Assembly (NCBI GenBank): GCA_964556885.1
Contig: CAZKYP010000065.1
Coordinates: 1 to 16,645 of the forward strand
Direction: 5' to 3'
DNA: 16,645 nucleotides
From: CAZKYP01 sp964556885
Lineage (GTDB): Bacteria; Planctomycetota; Phycisphaerae; Sedimentisphaerales; Anaerobacaceae
Shown here: in pieces, positions 1 to 5,749 of the stretch
Position numbering within the stretch: position 1 is the first letter of the stretch
Layout: each line of letters opens with the position of its first letter
The notes under the pieces: model-generated
Databases searched by the model: none
What the model was told of the DNA's origin: nothing
What the model saw: only the letters and a program-made list of their open reading frames with translations
Made by a program: the position numbers and the translations under genes

Positions 1-158
1 GGGCAATCAGTATAATCGGCGGCGGTGACAGTGCAAGCGCGCTTCAAAAGCTCGGACTCGAGGACAAGGTAAGCCATATATCCACCGGCGGCGGTGCATC
101 GCTGGAATTTCTCGAAGGCAAAAAATTCAAATGCCTCGAAATCCTTGACGAAAAGTAA
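1..158 (+). CDS. pgk: Phosphoglycerate kinase, C-terminal fragment
   Basis: Glycolytic and gluconeogenic enzyme that interconverts 1,3-bisphosphoglycerate + ADP and 3-phosphoglycerate + ATP in the cytosol. Only the last 51 or so codons are in the window; the reading frame starts at base 3 and ends at TAA 156-158. The translated end contains the family's nucleotide-binding signature: a GGGDS loop, then LGLEDKVSHISTGGGASLEFLEGK, given here as the blocks GGGDSAS, KVSHISTGGG and ASLEFLEGK. The end of the protein is slightly altered, finishing KCLEILDEK. The gene is cut only by the window edge, not by a mutation. It is followed 16 bp later by a small gene on the same strand and then rpe, so carbohydrate-metabolism genes are neighbours here. 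The family call is firm; nothing can be said about promoter or start. Confidence 0.93.
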   Translation, partial: AISIIGGGDSASALQKLGLEDKVSHISTGGGASLEFLEGKKFKCLEILDEK

Positions 159-174
159 TAAAAAAGTTCAGATC

Positions 175-423
175 ATGAATAAAGCCAAAGGTAATAAGGG
201 CCTGCTGGACAAAAAGAGATTTGAGAAATTGGAGCAGGAAAGAAGGCAACGTCTTCGCAAGCTTTCGTGGAAGAAGGCGATACGTTTGGCTGAAGACATG
301 CTTGCAACCCCTCTGGTTGATGAATGGCGAAATAATTCTCCACAGGACAATCCTGTTTGTTTGAAGAAATCCCTTCAGGACAGGCGAAAAAAAATAATAA
401 AGCGATTCATTGACACAAAGTAG
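175..423 (+). CDS. Small basic protein of unknown function
   Basis: An 82-residue open frame that starts at ATG 175, 16 bp after the pgk stop. The frame stays open upstream to 94, but that extension overlaps pgk, so the internal ATG is preferred. The protein is very rich in Lys and Arg, with a probably helical stretch at residues 12-43 (KKRFEKLEQERRQRLRKL then SWKKAIRLAEDML). A more polar segment follows, containing LVDEWRNN and DNPVCLKKSL, then a basic tail. There is no signal peptide or membrane segment. No convincing Shine-Dalgarno lies before the ATG. I do not recognise the family. Position behind pgk suggests co-transcription. A small nucleic-acid-binding or antitoxin-like protein would fit the composition, but this is inference only. 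Confidence 0.55.
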   Translation: MNKAKGNKGLLDKKRFEKLEQERRQRLRKLSWKKAIRLAEDMLATPLVDEWRNNSPQDNPVCLKKSLQDRRKKIIKRFIDTK

Positions 424-460
424 CTTTGGCCGTATCTGTGTAGTCCGCGGTAAAAAAAAT

Positions 461-492
461 TCAATATTCAATAATCAATAGTAAATAATCAA
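461..492. repeat. AT-rich degenerate leader repeat upstream of rpe
   Basis: Short imperfect words of the type CAATATT, CAATAATC and AATAATCAATC follow each other directly before the rpe start codon. The 13-mer ATTCAATAATCAA at 466-478 recurs exactly at 4796-4808, and related sequence precedes cysS and ruvB. It contains no ORF or hairpin. It may be a promoter/leader or a low-complexity intergenic family. Confidence 0.5.
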
Positions 493-497
493 TCACT

Positions 498-1163
498 ATG
501 CGATTGCCGAAGGCAGGGACAATTGAAGTCAACCCGTCGATATTGAGCGCCGATTTTGCCAACCTGGCCGACGAAGTTGCCGTTATAGAAAAAGCCGGAG
601 TGAAGATGGTGCATCTTGATATTATGGACGGCCATTTCGTGCCGAACATAACGATCGGTCCGCCCGTTGTCGCCAAGCTTCGCAGGGTAAGCAAGCTTGT
701 TTTCGATGCTCATTTGATGATAAGCGAGCCGGCCAGGTATATCGAGCATTTTATCGAGGCCGGCGCCGACCACGTTACATTTCATATCGAAGTCGCCGAT
801 GATCCGGTGGAAATTATCGACAAGCTGCACAAATCAGGCCGCAGCGCCGGATTATGCCTGAATCCGGAAACTCCTGTAAAGTCGATAGAGGCCGTTGCCT
901 CACTTTGCGACATGATACTTGTGATGACGGTCCACCCGGGTTTTGGCGGGCAGGAATTTATGCCTGAGGCCGCAAAAAAAGTCATTGAGGTCAGGGAGCT
1001 TGTCGGCCCCGGCGTCCGGGTCGAGGTCGACGGCGGGATAGACCCTCAAACCACACCGATAGTCGTTTCCTACGGTGCAGACACCCTTGTGGCGGGCAAT
1101 GCAATATTCGGGGAACTCGACCGTATCGCCGCAATAGAGGCCATTCGCAGGGCCTGCGGGTAA
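498..1163 (+). CDS. rpe: Ribulose-phosphate 3-epimerase
   Basis: Interconverts D-ribulose 5-phosphate and D-xylulose 5-phosphate in the pentose phosphate pathway; cytosolic TIM barrel, 221 residues, the usual length. Visible motifs: NPSILSADF near residues 12-20; HLDIMDGHFVPN at 39-50, with the metal-binding His and Asp; FDAHLMI around 69-75; TVHPGFGGQEF; and VEVDGGI near the phosphate-binding end. The start ATG 498 is the first in the frame. No clear Shine-Dalgarno precedes it; instead there is an AT-rich repeated leader at 461-492. The gene lies about 75 bp after the small basic protein gene and 79 bp before accD, on the same strand. No damage is visible and the identification is secure. 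Confidence 0.96.
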   Translation: MRLPKAGTIEVNPSILSADFANLADEVAVIEKAGVKMVHLDIMDGHFVPNITIGPPVVAKLRRVSKLVFDAHLMISEPARYIEHFIEAGADHVTFHIEVADDPVEIIDKLHKSGRSAGLCLNPETPVKSIEAVASLCDMILVMTVHPGFGGQEFMPEAAKKVIEVRELVGPGVRVEVDGGIDPQTTPIVVSYGADTLVAGNAIFGELDRIAAIEAIRRACG

Positions 1164-1242
1164 ATTTAATGGCGGGGCAGGCGGAATTCTGGTACAATCT
1201 TCGGGCTAATGTAAATAACAAAGAAGCTGTGCTTATAGATAT

Positions 1243-2088
1243 ATGGCAAATGAAGTTAAATCGAAGTGGGATGGTTTTTCGCTGAAGCCCCGCAGGCAGA
1301 TGCCGGAAGGATTGTGGGTGCGTTGTCCCGGCTGCGAGCACATGCTCTATAAAAGTGCGGTTGAGAAGAATCTGAATGTCTGCCCTCAGTGCGATTATCA
1401 TTTTCGAATCGAGGCCGCAGTTCGAATCATGTATTTGACCGACGAGGACACCTTTCAGGAGGTATTCAGCGATTTGACGAGCGACGACCCGCTGAATTTC
1501 AAGTTCAGGGAAACCACCTACAAGCAGCGGCTCAAGTCCGACGAAAAAAAGTCCGGTGTAAAAGAGGCTATTCTAATCGGAAAGGCGTTTGTAAAAGGCA
1601 GGGGTATTATCCTGGCGGTCATGGAGCCGAATTTCCTGATGGGTTCCATGGGTTCGGTGGTCGGTGAAAAGTTCTGCATGGCGGTTGATGCGGCCATTGA
1701 GGAAAAACTGCCCCTGGTTGCTGTTTGCAGCTCGGGCGGAGCGAGGATGCACGAGGGAGTTGTGTCGCTGGGCCAGATGGCGAAGACTTCCGCGGCGCTG
1801 GCGAAACTGGACGATGCCGGCGGGCTGTATATCGCAGTTCTCACCGACCCAACAACCGGCGGTGTCACGGCGAGCTTTGCGATGTTGGGCGATTGTATTA
1901 TAGCCGAACCAGGCGCGCTTATCGGTTTTGCCGGCCGCCGGACGATTGCCGAAACCATTAAGGTGGAACTGCCGGAAGGTTTCCAGACGGCCGAGTTCAT
2001 GCTGGAGCACGGCTTCGTTGATATGATTGTGCACCGAAAAGACCTGCGAAGCGAAGTTGCCCGCCTTATCGATTACTGCCAGAAATAA
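1243..2088 (+). CDS. accD: Acetyl-CoA carboxylase carboxyltransferase subunit beta
   Basis: Beta half of the carboxyltransferase that moves CO2 from carboxybiotin to acetyl-CoA to make malonyl-CoA, the first step of fatty acid synthesis; works with AccA in the cytosol. The 281-residue protein is normal length. It has the AccD zinc finger, Cys28-x2-Cys31-x15-Cys47-x2-Cys50. The crotonase-fold core follows, with SSGGARMHEGVVSLGQMAK, PTTGGVTASFAMLGD and IAEPGALIGFAGRRTI, which form the oxyanion and CoA-binding loops. ATG 1243 is chosen because it gives the standard N-terminus (MANEVKSKWDGF) ahead of the zinc finger. A TACAAT box at 1193-1198 could be a -10 site, but I find no well-placed -35. 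The partner accA is not in this window. Secure call. Confidence 0.97.
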   Translation: MANEVKSKWDGFSLKPRRQMPEGLWVRCPGCEHMLYKSAVEKNLNVCPQCDYHFRIEAAVRIMYLTDEDTFQEVFSDLTSDDPLNFKFRETTYKQRLKSDEKKSGVKEAILIGKAFVKGRGIILAVMEPNFLMGSMGSVVGEKFCMAVDAAIEEKLPLVAVCSSGGARMHEGVVSLGQMAKTSAALAKLDDAGGLYIAVLTDPTTGGVTASFAMLGDCIIAEPGALIGFAGRRTIAETIKVELPEGFQTAEFMLEHGFVDMIVHRKDLRSEVARLIDYCQK

Positions 2089-2119
2089 AATTCCTGCACG
2101 TGCTGTTCGCAAGTTGGAA

Positions 2120-2957
2120 ATGGCAAATAAAGAGACAATGACTTCGAGGCAGCGGGTCCTCAGGGCCCTCAATCATCAGGAGCCGGACAGGGTGCCGATA
2201 GATCTCGGCGGTTTCCAGACGGGTATACACAAAAAAGCTTATATCGAATTGCTCGATTATCTCGGTATTCAAGATGAAGTGACAATCCTTGANNNNNNNN
2301 NNNNNNNNNNNNNNNNNNNNNNNNNNNNNNNNNNNNNNNNNNNNNNNNNNNNNNNNNNNNNNNNNNNNNNNNNNNNNNNNNNNNNNNNNNNNGCTCAAGT
2401 TCTGGCTGGATTATTTCAACGTTTTTTTGGCCGAAGTTGGCGATCTTGTCGATATCGTAATGATTGGGGACGACCTCGCCGGCCAGAGCGGCCCGCTTTT
2501 TTCTCTGGATTTTTATCGCAAAATAGTCAAGCCGCGGCAGAAAAAGCTCGTCCAACATATCAAATCGCTCCTGTCCCGAGCAGGGTCGAGGGAGACGAAA
2601 GCTAAAATCTGGTATCATACCTGCGGGGCCTGTTTCGAATATATCCCGGAGCTTATCGATAACGGCATTGATATCCTCAATCCCGTTCAAATCGGCCTTG
2701 TCGATATGGAGCCGGAAAAATTAAAAGAGAAATTCGGAAAGCGGCTTGTATTCTGGGGCGGAGCCATCGACGCCCAGCATGTCCTGCCTTTCGCCGGACC
2801 CGAAGAAATCAGGAAGCATGTGAAGAACAATCTGGAAATCTTCAAACCGGGCGGCGGCTACGTATTCAATAACGTCCACAATATCCAGGTCGGCGTCGTG
2901 CCGGAAAATATCGTAGCCCTCTACGACGCCGCATACGAATTCGGCTTCTACGATTGA
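2120..2957 (+). CDS. Uroporphyrinogen decarboxylase-superfamily protein (interrupted by assembly gap)
   Basis: A member of the URO-D fold superfamily, which includes HemE and the MtaA/MtbA-type methylcobamide:coenzyme M methyltransferases. The part before the gap, about 57 codons, begins with a typical family start: TSRQRVLRALNHQEPDRVP then IDLGG. After the gap come GDDLAGQSGPLFSLDFYRK, the metal-site-like segment WYHTCGACFEYIPELIDNG, then IDILNPVQ, FWGGAID and VFNNVHNIQ. True HemE is unlikely because these features match the corrinoid/methyltransferase-like branch. The substrate is unknown. The two halves are in different frames across exactly 100 Ns, so the N run is a placeholder. From family length I infer that well over 100 residues are missing. 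An alternative start is ATG 2138, giving MTSRQRV, the commoner family start, with GAG a few bases upstream. The gene lies 31 bp after accD. Confidence 0.82.
2293..2392. other. Assembly gap (100 Ns)
   Basis: A run of exactly 100 Ns inside the URO-D-like gene. The flanks share no overlap, and the reading frame changes across it, so the true missing length is unknown and not 100 bp. Confidence 0.97.
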
Positions 2958-3033
2958 GAAAATCGATTCTCGATACCTGATGCTTGATTCTCGTTCAGGT
3001 AGCTGTTAATATAATGTGACTTGAGTCTACAAA

Positions 3034-3058
3034 GTCATTCCCGCGCAGGCGGGAATCT
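3034..3058. repeat. Palindromic repeat with GTCATT / AATCT ends
   Basis: A perfect 8-bp stem, ATTCCCGC (3037-3044) and GCGGGAAT (3049-3056), encloses a GCAG loop, with GTC before and CT after. It lies in the intergenic space between the URO-D-like gene and the minus-strand island. Its outer bases resemble the ends of the hairpin family at 11752-12350. Similar GTCATTCCCGC repeats are known to be widespread in bacterial genomes. It could also act as a transcription barrier between convergent genes, but it has no T-run. Confidence 0.75.
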
Positions 3059-3085
3059 ATGCTTGCCTCCCAACAAAAGGCTTTT

Positions 3086-3643
3086 TCATTTGTTCATAGT
3101 TGAATCGAAAAAACTCCTCATTGCTATACGGTAGGCTTCTTTAACAAAACATTTGATTGAAGACCATATCTTTTGTCGTAAAGTATCATTTTGTTCTGTT
3201 TTCTCCTCCTTTCCACTGCTAGCAGTAGCTATTTGTAAAAGCTCATCAGCAATTTTATTGATTGCACAACTCAAGTTCGCGTTAGGGACTAAATTGCCAT
3301 CTCGTGGTTCGAGCCAGCTATCGTGTTTTTTGTTCGGGTTTGTGTGACACAAAATGCTCTTACGCATCTCGTCAAGCCTTGCAATTCTATGGGGCATGTT
3401 GTCTTCAAGGATGCGCACAATAGGAATCCAATCGTCTTCAAGAATTACATGAACTCTCTCTCGGTAAGCTATATGTGCCTTATTCTGGACTTTGCCCGCA
3501 TTGTATGCGTTCTGCTTACATGTTTCAAAGTGCGCATCGTGCCCATCTTCTATTAGTTTGAAAGGTTGAATTGTTTCTCCTTCGCAAAGCCTCGACAATT
3601 TTTCTGTATATTTTTTAATTTTGGATATCTGTTGATAGTTCAT
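3086..3643 (-). CDS. Soluble protein of unknown function, paired with small membrane protein
   Basis: A 185-residue open frame on the minus strand from ATG 3643. The frame is open further up to 3715, but that would overlap the upstream membrane-protein gene by about 60 bp. The ATG at 3643 (MNYQQISKIKKY) leaves a 10-bp gap and is preferred. The protein is charged and Lys-rich without membrane segments. Notable parts: EKLSRLCEGETIQPFKLIEDGHDAHFETCK near the N-terminus, here split as LCEGETIQPF and DGHDAHFETC; a middle ILEDDWIPIVRILEDNMPHR; and HTNPNKKHDSWLEPRDG. I recognise no catalytic motif or family. Base composition is AT-rich compared with the core genes. The tight pairing with a membrane protein suggests an operon and possibly an effector or sensor system, which is inference. 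Confidence 0.6.
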   Translation of the reverse strand: MNYQQISKIKKYTEKLSRLCEGETIQPFKLIEDGHDAHFETCKQNAYNAGKVQNKAHIAYRERVHVILEDDWIPIVRILEDNMPHRIARLDEMRKSILCHTNPNKKHDSWLEPRDGNLVPNANLSCAINKIADELLQIATASSGKEEKTEQNDTLRQKIWSSIKCFVKEAYRIAMRSFFDSTMNK

Positions 3644-3653
3644 TTTTGTCAAT

Positions 3654-3956
3654 TTATTTATCTTCTTCTTTGTTATTTTCGTTAATTGAAAATTCCTGGC
3701 CTGACCAAATAACAAAACGATGGAACAGGTTAGCGATTAACAAAGCAGTAAGTAAAGGAAGCCAAGAATCGAGTTTAAAGGCAAAGAAGATTCCGCCAAC
3801 ATATATTAGAAATTCGATAAAGTGGCATATTCTCTGGCCGGACTTCAATGGCCCTTCTTGCGATAAACCAATAACAATGGTAATTAAATGGCGTAATCCC
3901 AACCATCCTGTAATTATTGTGCACATCCAAAAAATAATTATGTTTAGAATATCCAT
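3654..3956 (-). CDS. Small multi-pass membrane protein of unknown function
   Basis: A 100-residue minus-strand protein with strongly hydrophobic stretches at about residues 4-31 (ILNIIIFWMCTIITGWLGLR then HLITIVIGL) and about 46-80 (FIEFLIYVGGIFFAF, then SWLPLLTALLIANLF). This suggests three or four inner-membrane helices. It ends with a short charged tail, NENNKEEDK, likely cytoplasmic. No signal peptidase site is evident. Upstream on its own strand is an AT-rich stretch with TACTATAAAA just before the ATG, and no clear Shine-Dalgarno. It stands 10 bp before the start of the soluble partner at 3643. I do not recognise the family. A membrane anchor or pore partner in a small defence or toxin cassette is possible but unproved. 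Confidence 0.6.
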   Translation of the reverse strand: MDILNIIIFWMCTIITGWLGLRHLITIVIGLSQEGPLKSGQRICHFIEFLIYVGGIFFAFKLDSWLPLLTALLIANLFHRFVIWSGQEFSINENNKEEDK

Positions 3957-4132
3957 TTTTTATAGTAAACTCTTTTTACATGCTTGATTTAGTTTCTTTC
4001 CTTATTTGTTATTCTATGGGCTTTGTCCGCATTGGGCAATATCTACTTGGCTTTTGTGTTGTTATTTTACGAATGAAATGCTCAAATATTCAGGAATGCC
4101 TATCCTTGTTGTGAAATCTCTTCGTTGATTGT
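3957..4132. other. AT-rich intergenic spacer in accessory island
   Basis: This 176-bp stretch separates the two minus-strand transcription units. It must hold the promoter of the membrane-protein cassette and the 3' end of the HEPN operon. I see no hairpin terminator, ORF or RNA gene in it. Confidence 0.5.
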
Positions 4133-4480
4133 TTATTCTTCGAAAGGTTTTTCCGGTAGGTGCTTTTCCAGGAAGGCGAGTAGTTTTGGTATCTCGATCT
4201 CAGCAGCCTTCCATATTTCACGTAAGTCCACGCCGCGGTAGTGATGAATGAGCTTGTCTCGCATACGAGCTATTGCCGACCATGGGATCGAAGGATTGTT
4301 CTTCTTAAAATCATCTGAAAGTAGTTTTGACACCTCGCCGATGAGAAGAAATTGATGTATTAATGCCGATTGAGTTTTGAAATCCGCACGGAATTGCTCG
4401 AAGTCCATTTTACCCTTAAACTCTGTAATCCTGCGAGTTGCTCGAAACATATCTAATAGAAGGGAAATGTCACGCTGCAT
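4133..4480 (-). CDS. hepT: HepT-like HEPN ribonuclease toxin
   Basis: A 115-residue all-helical HEPN-family protein (DUF86/HepT type). The diagnostic motif is R74-DKLI-H79-H-Y81 (RDKLIHHYRGVD), the R-x4-H-x-Y signature of the HepT RNase, in which Arg and His are catalytic and the Tyr is the residue known to be adenylylated by MntA. The ATG at 4480 is preferred to the upstream open frame because GAGG at 4488-4491 (minus strand) sits 7 bp before it. Its ATG also overlaps the TGA of the upstream nucleotidyltransferase gene by 11 bp, so translation is probably coupled. It is the last gene of a four-gene minus-strand operon. All motif residues are intact, so an active toxin is likely by homology. 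Confidence 0.85.
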   Translation of the reverse strand: MQRDISLLLDMFRATRRITEFKGKMDFEQFRADFKTQSALIHQFLLIGEVSKLLSDDFKKNNPSIPWSAIARMRDKLIHHYRGVDLREIWKAAEIEIPKLLAFLEKHLPEKPFEE

Positions 4481-4784
4481 AAATCTGCCTCGCGGAATCA
4501 AGTATTTCACGTCTGGTAATCGGATTCGGATTCTCTTCTACGGCCCGTACACTGATAAGATCGACCTCACGACCGAACAGATGAGATAATTCTTCCTCCA
4601 TCGTAAAATGGTCGAACATGGTCCAGTCGGCATCACTGCTGAACGTTACAAGCAGGTCTATGTCGCTATCCGGACCAAGCTCACCTCGCACAATAGAGCC
4701 GAAAGCGGCCAGCCTGCTGATCTTCCACCGCCGGCAAAAGTCGGCGATTTTGCCTGTATCAATCCCAAAATCTCTCGGTGTCAT
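4470..4784 (-). CDS. mntA: MntA-like minimal nucleotidyltransferase antitoxin
   Basis: A 104-residue minimal nucleotidyltransferase. It has the family's G29-S30-x10-D41-x-D43 motif (FGSIVRGELGPDSDIDLLV) and a third acidic residue at about D75 in REVDLIS, the metal-binding triad of pol-beta-type enzymes. MntA-type antitoxins transfer AMP to the HepT tyrosine and so switch the RNase off. Its partner lies directly downstream with an 11-bp overlap. ATG 4784 has AGAGG 6 bp upstream (4791-4795, minus strand); an ATG at 4789 is followed at once by a stop in its own frame. It starts only 26 bp after the stop of the preceding HEPN gene, so both pairs probably share one transcript. Confidence 0.86.
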   Translation of the reverse strand: MTPRDFGIDTGKIADFCRRWKISRLAAFGSIVRGELGPDSDIDLLVTFSSDADWTMFDHFTMEEELSHLFGREVDLISVRAVEENPNPITRREILDSARQIYAA

Positions 4785-4810
4785 TTCATGCCTCTATTCA
4801 ATAATCAAGA

Positions 4811-5197
4811 TTAAATGTTTAGTGATCTTATTACCCAATCCCGGATTTTTTCGACCATTTTCTTTGCTTCGAGTGCGGTGTTTTTATTGTAGGAAGCAGG
4901 CCAATGCACGGGGTAGCGTGTGTCAATGTAAAATGGATTTAGGAAACGACATGCGTTCTCCAGGTCTTTAATATGAGGATCGGACTGGCTGCATATAGCC
5001 AATAGTTCAAGCAGGTTATGGACAGGTCTGAACTTAAGCTCGTTGGCGATTATATAGGCTTTTAGATATTTTTCGGCGGCCTGCTGAAAATGGAAACAAA
5101 TTTGTCCGAAATACTCTGTAGATTCTATACTCGAAGATGCAAATCCATAATCTTCATCGGCTTTTTGTATCCATTCTCTGGTAATTTCAGGCGGCAT
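4811..5197 (-). CDS. HEPN domain protein of second NTase/HEPN pair
   Basis: A 128-residue HEPN-domain protein of the broader HEPN family rather than the HepT subtype. The N-terminal helix WIQKADEDYGFASSS, the segment CFHFQQAAEKYLKAYIIANE, then RPVHNLLELLAIC and the motif FYIDTRYP are typical of this family. The canonical R-x4-6-H RNase motif is not obvious; RYPVHW has only three residues between Arg and His. It may therefore be a non-nuclease or nucleotide-binding HEPN. ATG 5197 overlaps the upstream nucleotidyltransferase stop by 11 bp. A purine-rich GAAGGGG (5213-5219, minus strand) lies upstream, separated from the ATG by a small hairpin at 5199-5212. AT-rich like its neighbours. Confidence 0.83.
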   Translation of the reverse strand: MPPEITREWIQKADEDYGFASSSIESTEYFGQICFHFQQAAEKYLKAYIIANELKFRPVHNLLELLAICSQSDPHIKDLENACRFLNPFYIDTRYPVHWPASYNKNTALEAKKMVEKIRDWVIRSLNI

Positions 5198-5516
5198 CGT
5201 AAAGAACTTTACCCCCTTCGAGTATGCTTTTTATAAACGGGTCACCTAACTTCAGTCTTTGCTCGACCTCATCCGGCTTATACACGATAAAATCGGTGGC
5301 AAGTCTATATTTGATAATAGTGTCTAACTGGCGGATCCTGTCCACGCCAAATTCAGGAACATCACTTTTAATAATAAAAAGGTCGATGTCCGTTCCCTGA
5401 TTTATTTTGCCTTCTGCTAAAGAGCCGAAAAGAATGACTTTCTGCGGCCTATATAGATGAATTAATTGTTCTGTGATACTTTGTATTTCTTTGTCGAATT
5501 CTTCTTGTGATACCAT
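5187..5516 (-). CDS. Nucleotidyltransferase of second NTase/HEPN pair
   Basis: A 109-residue MNT-type nucleotidyltransferase with G31-S32-x10-D43-x-D45 (FGSLAEGKINQGTDIDLFI) and a third acid at about D75 in ATDFIVYK. Enzymes of this type modify a partner HEPN protein or act as antitoxin; here the HEPN gene follows with an 11-bp overlap. The frame is open to a GTG at 5534. ATG 5516 is chosen because AGGA (5523-5526, minus strand) is placed 6 bp before it. It is the first gene of the four-gene operon NTase-HEPN-NTase-HEPN. The promoter should lie in the 5517-5749 region shared divergently with hisC. The two NTases in the island differ clearly in sequence, so this is not a recent duplication. 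Confidence 0.84.
   Translation of the reverse strand: MVSQEEFDKEIQSITEQLIHLYRPQKVILFGSLAEGKINQGTDIDLFIIKSDVPEFGVDRIRQLDTIIKYRLATDFIVYKPDEVEQRLKLGDPFIKSILEGGKVLYDAA
5199..5212 (-). promoter_or_regulatory. Hairpin between ribosome binding site and HEPN start
   Basis: A perfect inverted repeat, GTAAAG-AA-CTTTAC on the plus strand, lies inside the end of the nucleotidyltransferase gene. It falls between GAAGGGG (5213-5219) and the HEPN ATG (5195-5197) on the minus strand. Folding would bring the purine-rich site close to the start codon. It could also be chance coding sequence for GKVLY. Confidence 0.35.
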
Positions 5517-5749
5517 TCTATATCCTTTTTTCACCTGTTAGGCTGAGACAACACTATCATAGTCGGCTAAAAGGGAATAATCAACAAATTTTAGTATGTA
5601 ATGCATTGTGAAGAATCGTAAAATCTCCCCTTTTAATTTGGGCAGAGTATCCTTATAATCTTTAACCATATCCCCGCAGTTAATTGCAGGGCTGAACAGG
5701 TGGTTTGTATATGTAATATGTATCACGCGTTACGCAATACGAGTAGATT
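5517..5749. promoter_or_regulatory. Divergent intergenic region, NTase/HEPN operon and hisC
   Basis: This 233-bp spacer lies between divergent genes and should hold both promoters. The stretch 5726-5746 (CGCGTTACGCAATACGAG) is of the degenerate 'TACGAATA' intergenic style also seen at 10598-10630. A 62-codon minus-strand frame (5538-5726) lies here but has no recognisable features. I cannot pick out a convincing -35/-10 pair. Confidence 0.4.

Noticed and set aside
1193..1198. TACAAT as -10 box of an accD promoter
   Set aside because: No -35-like hexamer at 16-18 bp spacing was found, so it is only mentioned in the accD entry.
1573..2172. 199-codon minus-strand frame opposite accD
   Set aside because: Antisense shadow of accD, whose zinc finger and carboxyltransferase motifs are clear on the plus strand.
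2964..2998. Inverted GAGAA/TTCTC and repeated GATTCTCG as a terminator after the URO-D-like gene
   Set aside because: The stem is weak, with a bulge and no T-run; it looks more like the degenerate intergenic repeat style.
5538..5726. 62-codon minus-strand frame upstream of the NTase gene
   Set aside because: No recognisable motif, no clear ribosome binding site, and it fills the divergent promoter region before hisC. It could be a leader peptide but cannot be supported.
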